Below are positions 12,214 through 25,164 of a stretch of DNA of 64,000 nucleotides, piece after piece. Location: the NCBI GenBank assembly GCA_964036665.1, contig OZ038531.1:496001-560000 (forward strand), read 5' to 3'. A program made the position numbers and the translations under genes. The number at the start of each line of letters is the position of its first letter. Position 1 is the first letter of the stretch. A model generated the notes under the pieces. That model made no database searches, was not told the origin of the DNA, and saw only the letters and a list, made by a program, of their open reading frames with translations. This DNA is from Gordius sp. MW1. Its lineage: Eukaryota; Nematomorpha; Gordioida; Gordea; Gordiidae.

Positions 12214-12844
12214 CTAGATGAACCCGGCAAACGTTGTTTTGCCATTTACTCGGGTGTATTAGCAGAATATATATCATCTTATAGATAAATTTCAATAGAT
12301 TAAGGATATATCAAAAGTAATTATTTATATTTATAACAATTGTTATAAATATAAGTTCTATACATATAAAGTAAAGTGTATGTATGTAAGGGCTAAATTC
12401 TGAAACTACCAGCCCGATTCGCGCGAAACTTTACCCGTAGGTTCCCAGGGCGGCCAGGGGTAAAATAGCTTTTTCAGATTCCTAAAATACCTTTTCGTTT
12501 TAAAAATATCGGACATTTCTCGGCCAGCTTCATTTATGGCATCATGTACAATAATGACGTCATACATACAAGGCTGAAGTTTTCTCGAATTAGATATTTA
12601 AAAGTATAATAAAAATGTTACAGTATACGGTCAAAATTATTGGGGTTTAACAAACTATTTAAATTAAATAAATATAATTTAAATTATGCATTTTGCCGTT
12701 ATTATCACGTGGTCGATCATAGAAGAATATTTTTAATTATTATCCATCCTTCAATTAATTATTTTATTATTCTTAACCAACCCATACACTTGTATTTTCT
12801 AGAAATAATGTATATAGCAAAACAACGTTTGCCGGGTCAGCTAG
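12214..12844. mobile_element. DNA element with about 30-bp terminal inverted repeats
   Basis: The left end is CTAGATGAACCCGGCAAACG followed by TTGTTTTGCC. The right end is its inverse, ...CAAAACAACGTTTGCC then GGGTCAGCTAG. The interior carries a block (12395-12480) with AACTACCAGCCCGATTCGC. No transposase is visible and no clear target duplication was found. Confidence 0.7.
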
Positions 12845-12848
12845 TTAT

Positions 12849-13078
12849 TTATATTTATAACAATTGTTATAAATATAATAGTTTATTTTCTGAGTTGTTT
12901 CCTGTGATATACAAAACTTATGCATATCCAAACCTCTATATAAATATTATTTATGGTTATCTGTATATTTATAACAATTGTTATAAATATAATAGTTTAT
13001 TTTCTGAGTTGTTTCCTGTGATATACAAAACTTATGCATATCCAAACCTCTATATAAATATTATTTATGGTTATCTGT
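12849..13078. repeat. 114-bp tandem repeat, two copies, each starting with a perfect palindrome
   Basis: Two near-identical units abut (palindrome centres at 12863/12864 and 12977/12978, exactly 114 bp apart). Each begins with the inverted-repeat core TTATAACAATTGTTATAA extended to 28-30 bp of perfect symmetry, then GTTTATTTTCTGAGTTGTTT and a shared tail. A third palindrome with no tail sits at 12325-12354 inside the adjacent element. The open frame over this array is a by-product of the repeat. Confidence 0.9.
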
Positions 13079-13200
13079 CCTATCTTATAAATACAAATTT
13101 TAAGCCATCTCATTAATAATCTCTAGATGATATTCTGAATTCAATGGTGTAGAATGTAGATGAAAATGTCTCACCTACAGTTATAAACAATGATGTAGAT

Positions 13201-15597
13201 CAGAGGCGTAGCCAAGCTCCCCCCCCCCACTTCCTAAGAAATATTAAAAATAGATTTGCTTTAAATAGGATATTAAATTATTTAAAAGTATTTAAAGTCG
13301 GATAAAAGACAAGACACATACCTTAAAAGCCCATTATACCTTTTATTTTTATATTAAATCTCGGCAAAACTTAAACACACGTCGTCCCAATGCATCGAGG
13401 ATCGTAGTTTTTCCAAGAGATTAAAAGTTTATTCAGAAAAAGGATGTTAACACATCGATTTAATGAATTAACAATGGGAACAAATCAACGTAATGCTCCT
13501 ACTCCTACTTCAGATGAAATCTTAAAATGACAATTGCTGGACAATGTTTATTATAACGTTCCACATGATATACACAAAATTAATATCCTTTGATCATATT
13601 GGTCTAATCTTCTCTGCCATAACTAGTGATGCGGAAAAACCGAGAAAAATCTCGGTCTCGTCTCACTAGAATTTTAAAAATGGAGTCGAGATCAAGACGA
13701 GAATTTTGATGTCGAGACGAGACGGGACGAGATTTTTTTGGCGAGATCTCGACTTTTTATTGATCATTAGATTTTAGTAAATTATTGTGTATTTTGATTT
13801 GCATGATTTAAATTTAAAGTATTAAGTGTAAATCAATATGTATGGAATATATATGATATTAAAAAAATTCCTAAGTGTAGGAAATATTATATATTTTTGC
13901 AAAAAATTATTTGGCAATCATTTACCTAAGTAAGGTTGACCCATAAGGTATGTTAACGATTTTATAATATCTCTATCACATATTTGTATCCATAGCATTA
14001 TTAAATATTAAAAAATTTTAGGCTTAGAATGAGTTCTGATGGAATAGTAAATATTACTAAAGCATATTTATATTTTGCAGTTACTCATCCTGCATAATGC
14101 GGTAATTATAAATTGGTAGTCTATCAGTTTGAATAAGTGGCTCTAGACTTTTGAGCACCCGCCTAACGATGTAGAGTCTTTAATGACACCGTAGATCTAA
14201 ATCATGGATTTTTAATATTTTTAGGCTTCAACTAATAGTATACGTCCCTTTTTGAATTTTAATAAGACATTATGTGAATACATAGTTTTGTCATATGCAT
14301 TACTTTTTACCTTATTCGCTGGGTTGGCAGGTGCATTTAAATTTATTATATTTCCATAATTGTAATATAAAATAAATACACGAACCTATACTGTATTCAA
14401 TAAATAACTATATGGCAAAGTTAGTTGGAATTGGAAGGTAATTATTTGGAATATAAATTTAATTATTATGATTTCTGTCATAAATTTAAATACGTGAAAT
14501 GTAAAGTTTAAAACCTTATCTTCTTAATCCTATAATAATGCTGCTTTTATTGTTGTTTTTACAACGTTTTGATAAGTGCAAGTTATTCTGTAAACAATAA
14601 TATTATCATTAAAAGTCACTCGCACTTTATGGTTTATAACGCTATAGTAAACATGCAAAAACACTATGGCATATAATTGATGATGGTATAGACTTAGTCT
14701 ATTAAGAAGCTTTAGCCAGCGTTAATAAAGGGTCTCAATTTGCTCATATATGCAACTAAGTAAACTATAAGCAAACGTATTATTAAGTCTATTTATAGTT
14801 GACAAAAACAGGGAATTTGATACAAATGTTATAATTTGCTAGACATATCACATTTAATTTTCTATACTTCAAATTTATTTATAGTCTTTTAGTCTGCACT
14901 TTCCATAGAAAATGTTATATTCATGAATTAATTTATATTTTTATATTTTCAATGAGATGTGGTGTCCCGCTAAATCTTTGAAAAGTTTGTGTATTACAGT
15001 TTTTTTAAAAAAATAAAAATTTGCCATTTGGATTTTTTAACACTTTTTAAATATTTTTAATAAAACAGGAGAAATTTTTATTCAGTATATATTTTTTTAA
15101 AAAAGTCGAAACGAGACGAGAATTCTCGTCGAGACGAGACGAGATCGAGATTTTTCTAGACCGAGACGAGTATGAGATTTTCATAATCGCTCCCGAGACG
15201 AGACGAGATTTTGTTTTCGAGACCGAGACGAGACGAGATCGAAACACTAGCCATAAGCCCTCACGGTTTGATAACTAAATTGCGCGCCAGGCCCAGCCCA
15301 AACCCTTTAATTTTCCAATTCACTATTGCTGTCCGCTGCCGGGCCGACGAGTTAAAATTTCAAGCATTAATTTTGTCATATTTGCGAAATTTTTTGATTC
15401 AATTTTTAAATTATTTAAAATAACGCCAGGGCCTGCTTGAAAATTTAAATTTACGACTGGTGCCTGCCCGGCCCGCCCGGCAGCGAACCCGACTTTTAGA
15501 TTGTTGAATCTTTATTTTTAATTACAAAGTGTTTAAAAAACTTTTGGCTTCCCCCCATCCCCCCCCCCCGTGAGAAAATCTGGCTACGCGCCTGACA
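13201..15597. mobile_element. Probable outer element of the GGCGTAGCC family, split by a hAT insertion
   Basis: The left end is CAGAGGCGTAGCCAAGC with a poly-C run. The right end, after another poly-C run (15550-15571), is CTGGCTACGCGCCTG. Orientation and ends fit one element opened up by the 13624-15249 insertion. No matching target duplication is seen, so two separate fragments are also possible. Confidence 0.45.
13624..15249. mobile_element. Non-autonomous hAT-type element with CTCGTCTCG-rich ends
   Basis: The element begins TAGTGATGCGG and ends ATCGAAACACTA. It is flanked by near-perfect 8-bp target duplications (GCCATAAC at 13616-13623, GCCATAAG at 15250-15257), the hAT hallmark. Both subterminal regions are packed with GAGACGAGACGAGA motifs in inverted orientation (13640-13750 and 15100-15245), the kind of repeated transposase-binding site found in hAT ends. 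The 1.3-kb AT-rich middle shows no transposase. Confidence 0.82.
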
Positions 15598-15977
15598 ATA
15601 TATGTCGCCATCATCATTACTAATTGTTAAGTCATTTTTGCTTAAACTAGTAAAACCACCTTTCTATTCTCTATTTTATTTAATTATATTTAAACGCTAA
15701 TAAGGTTTCCCTTATTATTTTTACAGAAATATTAACATAAAAATCGTAAAAATCGAATTTAGTTGAATCAAAAAAATAGTGGATTTGAAATAAGGAGTAG
15801 AAGGCGCTTTTTAATAAGACAATATAAAAATCAACGAACGCGATTTGTTGTTTGCCACTTGAGATTTAGAATATATAGCCTACGCCATTTATGGTTAGCA
15901 TATGTATATCATATGATTTCAGACTTAAATTAAAATTTACTCATCGATTTTTATAATATAATGTATACATAATTATA
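15270..15977. other. GC-rich repeat block, then upstream region of the SPNS gene
   Basis: 15270-15490 contains GCGCGCCAGGCCCAGCCC and GCCCGGCCCGCCCGGCAGC, similar to other GGGCCGGGC scraps in the window. From 15600 the sequence is plain AT-rich DNA leading to the predicted start at 15978. I see no clear promoter element. Confidence 0.5.
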
Positions 15978-18900
15978 ATGAAAATTTTGTTAAAGATTTT
16001 AACTATAGAACCTCGCTACTACACTGTTGCGATACTATGCTTCATCAATCTTTTAAATTATATGGACAGATATGCAGTAGCTTCTGTTCTTTTGGATATA
16101 GAAAGCTATTTTAATCTTCAAAATCAAGCAGCAGGTTGTTTGGCATATTGTTTAATCAATTTAAACAATCTATATTTTGTATAGATTGTTTCAAATAACT
16201 TATTATACTATCAATTTTATCTAGAAATCTTGGCATAGTAGTGTTTTAATAAAATATTGTAACTTTTCACCAAAGTTTAACATTAAATAAAAAGTTTAGT
16301 TCCCAGCAAAATAAATATATTTAAGATTTTATGGTTTGTTTCATCAATAATTTTTTAAATGAAATTTTGTATACATTGTGCTATAATAAGATAAGCTATT
16401 TAATTTTTACCTTTGAATTATATATTTGAATATTTGCTTCTTTAGAAAGAAAATAAAAGTTTAATTATAAATACATTAGTGTCTATTTTAAGCCTATCAT
16501 ATTATATTTTTTATGTGAAATGGACATTGATTTTAATGCTTACTTAAACACATGTGTTTCAACATCTTTTACCATTTAAAATTGAAATTTTTATATTATG
16601 TGTAAACTTCACTAATTATTTTATAGATTAAGATTGACTATTAATAGTTGACAATAGCTTAAATTTAAATGTAAATATTTTTTTTTATGGGTATATCTTA
16701 TAAAATAACTAATAGGTATAGCTCGCACTCAAAATAAAAAATTTGATTCCTTATAATGCCTCACCTTTAACTACAAAACTAACATTTAAATTTTAGATAT
16801 CATATAATCAAATATGACCTGACTTAGTTATTAAACCATTATATTATTTTGGCTTAATGGTTAGGTTGTTAAATTCTAATTGTATATAGTTTAATTTTTA
16901 GTCTTAGATAAAATTATGGTTCAACCATAAACCTAGGTTAAATCCAACCCAAAAAGCTCTTTAGATGCCAATACATCTATTTACAGCACTACGTTTTGAA
17001 TTGCTGTTTAAAAATTGTTGTTATGGGTTTAATTTTCTCAAATTATCAATTATTAGTTACTTCTTGGAAATTAGTATTTAATTTAGGGCTTTAAATTACT
17101 TGGTGCAGTAGCCATAATCAGGCAAAAATAGATGATATAAGCGTTTTGTAAAAGTCCAAACGATTTTTATGACGCATCTCGTATTATTTTTAAATATTAA
17201 GGGAATCCTATTCCTAAATTATTTTTTCCACATTCAAACACAACGGAGTAATTGAACAAAAAACGTGGTAATCCCAAATCTTTTTATATAATATAAAATG
17301 GCGTTACTCTTTTAAAATATAATTTACTTGCGAGTCAAATATTTTTAATACTCAACTTTATTTTAATGATTTTGTTCTCATCTCCACAAAATATATACTT
17401 TTGATTAATAATAAACTTATTTAAAAAAATATATTAAGAAAAAAATTGAAATATTTGTTTAAACAAAAAACGCAATTAGGATTGATCCAAACGGTATTTG
17501 TGACTTGTTACATGGTATGCGCCCCCTTCATGGGTTACCTCGGGGATCGACACGATCGAAAAGTGATAATATGCATAGGCGTGTCCGTGTGGTGCATAAC
17601 TACTCTAGCATCATCTTTCGTAAGTAGAAATTCATTTTGGCTTTTCCTCACCCTCAGAGCTTTAGTTGGTGTGGGTGAGGCAAGTTATTCGACAGTTGCA
17701 CCCACTATCTTCGCGGATCTATTTCCTAGCGCGGATGAGTCCGGTTTACGTCTTACTTGCCTAAGCCTTTTCTATTTCGCCATTCCAGTAGGTAGTGGTT
17801 TGGGCTACATTCTAGCTTCTTCCCTAGCCCACGCAACCCATTTTTGGGGTTGGGGCCTACGAGTTACACCCTTCGTGGGCGCCATCTTGATCATTGCACT
17901 CCACCGTTATATCCATAATATTCCTATTCGCTCCGTGGTAGGAGAGAGCGTGAATTTTTTGAACGATCATAAAACTAATACTCCTCGCTTCTACACCGAC
18001 GAAGGTATGTCCCTCGATTAAATGCAAATGGAAGTTTTAATAGCTACTAAACGAATTTTCATATTAGAAATGAGATTAGTTTCTTTGCAAAATTCGTAAA
18101 ATTTTCAAACAATAATATTTGAAAGTTATTTAAGTGTAATTGGGTTTTAAATGTCTATGTGTTTAAATTATTGGGTCATTCCTATAATTTTATATATAAA
18201 AGCGTTTGGTGTATGCCTTTATATGTAATTAAGCAGTCAAACCAATTCAAATTGTTTATTTAGTAATCATAATATATTATTGGTTTTCGAAACTCAAGAA
18301 GACGATACCCGTCAATCTTTATTGCTTAAGACCGAAGCTCCGATTCGTTTTTCGGATCCACTTTACGGAGAAGGCTACACCATGATTCCAACCGGTTTAA
18401 GCACTTGGATTCGCGACGTGTGCTTCCTGCTCAAAATTCCAACCTTCACTTTCATCACGTTTGGCATCACCTGGGTCTCTTTCGTGGTGGGAGCGCTCGC
18501 CCTTTGGGCCCCAACCTTCATGCAGTTGTCGGGGAATGCGCACGGTCCCCCAGTGCCCGTGACGCAAGAAGAAGTGGGGTTTCGTTTTGGTTTAGTGACC
18601 TGTGGAGCTGGCGCGCTCGGGCTCATAGGCGGCAACGAATTGGCTCGTAGGTATCGACCTAGCCTGGGCGCTAGGGCCGACCCTCTGGTATGTGGTTGGG
18701 CCTTAATGATAGGGTCGCCACTTCTATACGCCGCCATTTACTTGGCCAAATTCGCTGCCCACACCAGTGGACCCTGGGCTAGAGCTAGCTCTTGGGTCAC
18801 AATATTCCTCGCCGAAATTGGATTATGTTCTTGTTGGGCTCTCGTGGTCGATATAACTTTAAGCGTGGTCCCCGTTGGACTGAGGTCGACCTCTCAAGCT

Positions 18901-19251
18901 ACGCAAATGCTAATATCTCACGCGTTGGGTGACGCAAGTAGCGCTTACATAGTGGGCGCCGTGAGCCAAGCCATTTTAAGCTCTTGGTATCCTGCGGGCA
19001 AAAGGGCAGGAGACATCAATATTTTACCGATCGATCCTAGTTTTGCGGATAGGTTTAAGTCTCTACAGTACGCGCTTTACATAACGCCTTTCGTAGGCGT
19101 ATTGGGCTCTCATTTTTTTCTACGCGCTTCTCGGAGCATCGAACGAGACGTTGTTCAAGCCAAAGTTACAGCCGAAGAACTGATACCTAATTTTGGTTAC
19201 GACAGTTGCAGTGTCTCTCCTATGGCACGCGATGATTTACTTGTTATTTAA
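15978..19251 (+). CDS. Spns: Spinster-family MFS transporter (SPNS)
   Basis: Predicted exons are 15978-16134, 17480-18004 and 18299-19251 (stop TAA), phases 1 and 1, giving 544 residues, normal for the family. Exon 1 has FINLLNYMDRYAVASVL, matching the conserved first helix NY.DR of spinster proteins. Exon 2 has GLIQTVFVTCYMV, then GYLGDRHDRK (MFS motif A), RALVGVGEASY and APTIFADLFP. Exon 3 carries the remaining helices, including ITWVSFVVGALALWAP and a C-terminal half ending DDLLVI. Spinster proteins are late endosome/lysosome membrane carriers for lysolipids (SPNS1) or sphingosine-1-phosphate (SPNS2); the substrate here is not decided by sequence reading. The first donor (GTTGTT) is weak, and the last acceptor is a tandem CAAGAAG, so two forms differing by one codon are possible. 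It faces RpS5 tail to tail. Confidence 0.94.
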
Positions 19252-19569
19252 TGGCATATATAGAAAACATCGTGAGATTTTTAAAGATTTTTAGGAAGCT
19301 TTGTTCCTCCTTCACATCCCCAAGACACAATCTAATCGAATCTGTTCATACGCGTTTATTTATTATTTTATAAATTTTAAGAGAGAAATAAATAAGTATT
19401 TTGTGTTTTAAAGCAATATATTTACGTGGTTTTTATTGGATTTTACCCAAATCAAGGAGTTTTTGAATAATTTTTTATGGTATTGTTTATCATTTATAAC
19501 ATAATACTTTCAATCGCAAACAGTTAGATAGCATCGAGTATAGGCAGTCAAAAATCATAGCTAAAATTA
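19252..19569 (+). other. 3' flank of SPNS
   Basis: AT-rich sequence with AATAAA-type signals (GAGAAATAAATAAG near 19383) about 130 bp after the stop, a plausible polyadenylation region. Nothing else is seen. Confidence 0.5.
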
Positions 19570-20302
19570 GAGACCTGCACGGGTGACCCGATCGTCGGGT
19601 AGGATTCAAGTTGAAATTTTTAAATACTTTTGGGTCGGGTTGGATTTAAAGTGTCGGGTTAAGGGTGAATTTTACATTGCAAAATACACGCGACATATCT
19701 TTTAAATTACGATGTACCATAATATTTTGATTAATATCGAAATGTATAATTAAAAATCATTCATTCAGTTGAGTAGTTTCCATTTGTTTATTGAGATCTG
19801 ATTGTTTTAATTAGCGCAAATTCAAATTTGACAAGTGAAAGGTAGAATTATTATTAACAAAATGACATTTTTAAATTTTATTTGAATAGTGTGATGTGGT
19901 AGTACATTATTTATTTAAACTACATATATATATATTCATAAGCCAAAATAAAAGCAAAATTTTTTTTAAATGGTTCATTTGTAGATTATATATTTAAAAT
20001 TAATTGCGACCCGATATTGTAGATACTATAATATTTGTACATCACTAATAAATCATTCAAATAAATTGAGTAATAAAAATCTGTGGTATCAATTAGTTTC
20101 ATAAATCGCACATTAATTTGTCGATTGAATTTCACACATGGCAAATTTTCATACCCTAGCGTCGAATAGCAATATTCGAAACGCGTTCGCGAGGGATATA
20201 GTTAAAGACTTTTTAAAACCTTCAGGTCGGGCCGGGCTGAAAATTTTAAAATGCTTTTGGGTTGGGTGGGGATCGGGTTGAAAAAGTGACTTTGCAGTTC
20301 TC
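19570..20302. mobile_element. Degenerate inverted-repeat element with GACCTGCACGGGTGACCCG end
   Basis: The left end is TAGAGACCTGCACGGGTGAC, followed by GTCGGGT repeats. Near the right end (20220-20300) GTCGGGCCGGGCTG and GGGTTGGGTGGGGATCGGG appear, then TGCAGTTCTCGA, a weak inverse of the left end. A similar end in reverse is at 53205-53222 (GTCACGCAGGTTTCTA). No target duplication was found. Confidence 0.45.
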
Positions 20303-21172
20303 GAGTTTGTCATCTGCATTCCCGCTTCTCGAGATTGCAAAGAGCTACAAGAGTTTTATGCATTGAATTCCAACGTAAATTAAGATTCCAGATTTTTTTC
20401 CAAGCGGCACTATCCAAGTCCTGCTTCAATCTCATTGTCAGCTTTCGTCTCTTCCTTTAAATCCGTCAATAACTCGATCGACAGCCTTACAACACCACGT
20501 ATTGACCCATCCATTGAACTGGCTCTAGATGTCTGGTCCGCCAACGTTAATACAGGGAATAAATTTTATATAGCCTCAAGCATTGGGATGGTGTCTTACC
20601 TCCTATCGAATTGAAATACCCCCCAGCTATTCAACCCAAAAACTATAATTTTTGATGGTAAAGGTCATGAATAAATAGAAGCTCCTGTTCACTTTGTGGA
20701 TTGATGTTGAAAAATGCAAAAGCTCTCATGCTCCATCGCCTTTAAACTAAGAATACCTTACAACAAAGCGTTCCTTACCAAAAGTACTACAAACGTCGAA
20801 GGCCTCAATCCGAAACCCGACTAAAAGTCGGGTTGAAATTTTAAAAATGCTTTCCGGTCGGGGCGAAAATTATGAATTTCCAGCAAATTCTGCAAAATAC
20901 GCAAAATAAAATATATTTTACCCACTAATGTCGAAATACATGCCTAATTCATACCTTTCTTTGAATAATTTTTTTTTTATTTTAATTGTTTGGAGGCCAT
21001 TTTCCTATTTAAATTTGACTTAAGTGACACAAAAAAGGTAAAATACATCAACAAGATAATAATGTTTTGTTATGAAACATTAGGCCTCTAATGCTAACTT
21101 TCCTTTTAAAAGATAGAATTGCATATTGCAATGTGGACCTGTTATAGTTTTCAATTAATTCCAAATTTGAGA
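20303..21172. other. Intergenic, repeat scraps
   Basis: No gene recognised. A partial copy of the GGGTCGGGT family lies at about 20815-20870 (AAACCCGACTAAAAGTCGGG is a small hairpin). Confidence 0.5.
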
Positions 21173-21991
21173 ATTAGGGGAGACCAGGGCTAGTCGTAGC
21201 CCGGAGTTACTATTATCTTTGTAATTATTTTTTAAAAAATGAAATATAATTAAAATTTATTCCATATGTGTATTTTTTTATAAGGTATAAGTAAAAAAAT
21301 TTTGTTTAGAAAAAATAAATTAAAATTTTTTAGAAGAAAAACGATTTTCGGGGCTCTTAGTAGCCTTGACAATTTCCTAGTTTGCACATCAAATTTTTTT
21401 GGTATATATTTTGGACTAATTTAAGTTTTATCTAATAAGGGGATATTTTTTATAAAAAAAACCGTCTATTTTTATTTGCAAAATAACATGTGAAATTACT
21501 AATAGTTTATAGGTTGGGGCTAGTCGAAGTGGGTCTAGCTAGTGCCATTGTATATAAAAACAAGATTTAAAAAACTAAAATTTTATTAATAATCCAACTT
21601 AGTGTAGTGTGGAATAGAAATAGACTATGATTATACTTTAAAAAACGACTAAAAATTTTTTCCATCGCAAAAACTGTCTTTTAGGTGAACTTAAGTCAGA
21701 TTGTGAGCTTGACTCTTTTTTGTAATATTTTATTTTACAATTGCATTTCCTATGTTTTTTTATAATGAAACAATCCTTTTATTGATTTAGCATAAGAAGT
21801 AAAAACGTCAGGTTATTATCTTCTAAATGGGCTATAACTAGCCCTGGCCACTTTTGAAATTTATATTATTTGAATATTAACTCATTTGAAAAAACTATAA
21901 GCACTTTTTTCTCAATTTCTTTTCCTATAGTAGATATAGACTAAAAAAGTAGATTTAAATTTTTACTATTTAGTCCATGGTCTTCCCTAAT
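21173..21991. mobile_element. Inverted-repeat element with internal GGGGCTAGTCG motifs
   Basis: The left end ATTAGGGGAGACCAGGG mirrors the right end CCATGGTCTTCCCTAAT with few mismatches. Inside, the motif GGGCTAGTCGTAGCCC, its variants GGGGCTAGTCGAAG (near 21515) and the inverse ACTAGCCCTGG (near 21840) recur. No open frame of note and no transposase are visible. Confidence 0.6.
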
Positions 21992-22634
21992 GACATTTTA
22001 TGGTGAAGATTCTGTTCTTATAAAAATTCAACTTTGGCACTATTAACTAGTAAATTTTGACACCCTGCTCCTTGAATAGTGTGAGAGATTTAGTTTTTCA
22101 CTACCTCCTCTAATTTTCAAAAAACTTACTATACAACCTTATAAACAAAAAATACATTTGAAATTGAAAAATTTACAACTTATCTATAATCAATAATTTT
22201 GATAAAAATAAATGATATGTCAATATTTGGCTATGAACATGTCTCTATTTAAATAATAAAAATGCTAATATAAAATATAAGTACTCCTGCTACATTATTA
22301 TACTTGAGAACTCTAGTACCTAAATGTTACAATTGTGTTAGGTGACCAATAAAACTATATCATGAGAATTGTCACATTGAAAAGTGAAAAAATACAAAAT
22401 TGTAAATTGACTTACACAGCTAGATTCTACAATCGCTATTAGGGGAAAAAATTGATATTAAATGTAATTATTAAAATACCTAAATGATAATAGTGGGACA
22501 AAGTTTTTTTTATAATTAAGTAGGCACTTAAAAATGTTGATTAAAAAAAATAATTTAACAAATATAAAACCATAAAATGAATAGCAAATAAAATCTACAA
22601 CTTTTAAAATTTAGTAATTTATTAATATAATAAA
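21992..22634. other. Intergenic between SPNS-side repeats and RpS5
   Basis: Plain AT-rich sequence. Nothing recognised apart from the likely RpS5 3' UTR at the right end. Confidence 0.5.
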
Positions 22635-23381
<747 letters not shown>

Positions 23382-25164
23382 CTACAATATTAATTAGTAA
23401 ATAATACACAACATATGACAAAACCAAAGAGAAGAGCGTGAAACGGAGGAAGATTTTATATACAAATAGACGATATTAGACTATTATCCCAATATATATT
23501 AAATTTTTAAATTATGGCTCATGCCTAAGGATTTATAAATTACTTAAGGATATTGTAGTAATTTTTACATAACATTGTAATGTAAAAATAAACAACCTAA
23601 CGAGATTTTGTTATACAATAAATTACACTTTTTAGGATATTGTAGAAATTTTTATATGACGTTTTACTGTAAAAAATGACAACATAGCTAGGTTATGTTC
23701 TATTTACAAATACTTTCACAAAATAAATATATAAAAATTTTATTATAAAAATGTTGATTCTACTTACGGACCAATTCTTAAAGTTAATCTTTAATTAAAT
23801 TTGCATCTTAAAATGTATAATGAAAAATCGGAGTGCTTAATTCTTTTGACGCAAAAATATATATTGAGGTTTTGGCATATTTTTTATTTTTGATTAAACA
23901 GATTAATCAATTAAATCAGCCAGGCCCGTTGCATATCTCGTTCGTGATTGTGGCTGGGATTCCTACTATGTCCCATTTTTTTTGTACCGCGAGTGCCTAT
24001 TTGGATCTTGGAAATTCATCGGCAATACAATTGAATAATAGAGGCAGGTACAAAAGACAGGTACCCGATAATAATAGCCAGTGCCAGGAGCAAATCAGTG
24101 TCGATATGCCAGAGATGTCATAGGAACCTTTGAGATTAACGGTAAACAGTCAGTCATATCATAACCATGCCTGTTGTTAAAAGGCAGAGTCAGGTGACAG
24201 AGGTGCGCCGGTCGGTGCGACCAAAAGTGGGAATATTGGACGGTTAGCTTATTTTAGGTTGATCCCCGCCACAACGGTCAACCTCCGTCCATTTGGAAAG
24301 GAGATGTTTCGGCACATCAGAAAAGACGGGTGAAAGCATAGTGGGTGAGAATCTTCAGGGGAAATAGAGTTAATGACGAGTAGCCGAGCGACTTGGGTAG
24401 CATTAAATAGTCAACACGTAATCTGTCTATTTCCTTCTCACTTTTGGGGATTTACACCACTGCCAAGGATTGTAGCCATCGTCCTAACGAAAGCTCTTTC
24501 ATTGCGGCCATGTCTCAGGTGACCTTTTTTGTGTGGCGGAGGCGTTTTCCTTTGAGCTACATACATAGGACACTAACTAAAGGTGTTCTCCGGTTCTGTG
24601 TAGGTAGAAACCTATTTTGTGCAGCCTAGTCCTTGGATTTGCCTGTAACTGATTGACCCTCATAATAGGGGTAATTGCGATGGTTCTAACATGATGAAAT
24701 ATGTCGATTTTACTGTCCCAGACTTTTATTATGTCACTGAGCGATATACATAACTCGGCTTCATGTCGCTGATATGTTGCAATGCTCGGATTCTTTTCAT
24801 ATGGTTCTTTTAATCGTTTTTTGAGTAAATCAAGACTTTACCGTTTTGAGAATTGAAATGTCTTATTGCACGTTTTTTTGGAGTCTCCGAAGCTCCGCCT
24901 CCTTAAACGTGTGTGTCCGCTCATCCGATTGTTTTAAACCTCAGTGTGGTAAGTCCTCAGCTGATCCGTGGTGTTGAGAAAATATAGATTAGGGCGAGGC
25001 CGCAGCTTGGGCTCGCTTCCTTAAAGCCCATGAACTGCCAAGGTGGTATCTAGCTTCGATTAGTGCTTCAATCCTATTGATCTTGCTCGCCCATGTCGCA
25101 ATTGGAGACTAAGCTTGTAGATTAGAGGAAAGGACCAAAGCACTTCTCTTGGTTGATTTAATCG
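23382..25164. other. RpS5 upstream region and a GC-richer block of unknown origin
   Basis: 23382-23830 is AT-rich and should contain the RpS5 promoter and 5' UTR, though no box is clear. From about 23930 to 25120 base composition rises noticeably. Both strands were read. Fragments of open frame exist (for example plus 23833-24123; minus-strand stretches around 24250-24420 and 24440-24640), but stops interrupt all of them and no domain is recognisable. It may be an old transposon or processed sequence. Confidence 0.4.

Noticed and set aside
12640-13116. 158-residue Tyr/Asn-rich open frame
   Set aside because: It simply translates the 114-bp tandem repeat and the adjacent element; the protein repeat mirrors the DNA repeat.
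18375-18737. Minus-strand 120-residue open frame
   Set aside because: Antisense shadow of the GC-richer last SPNS exon, which has clear family similarity.
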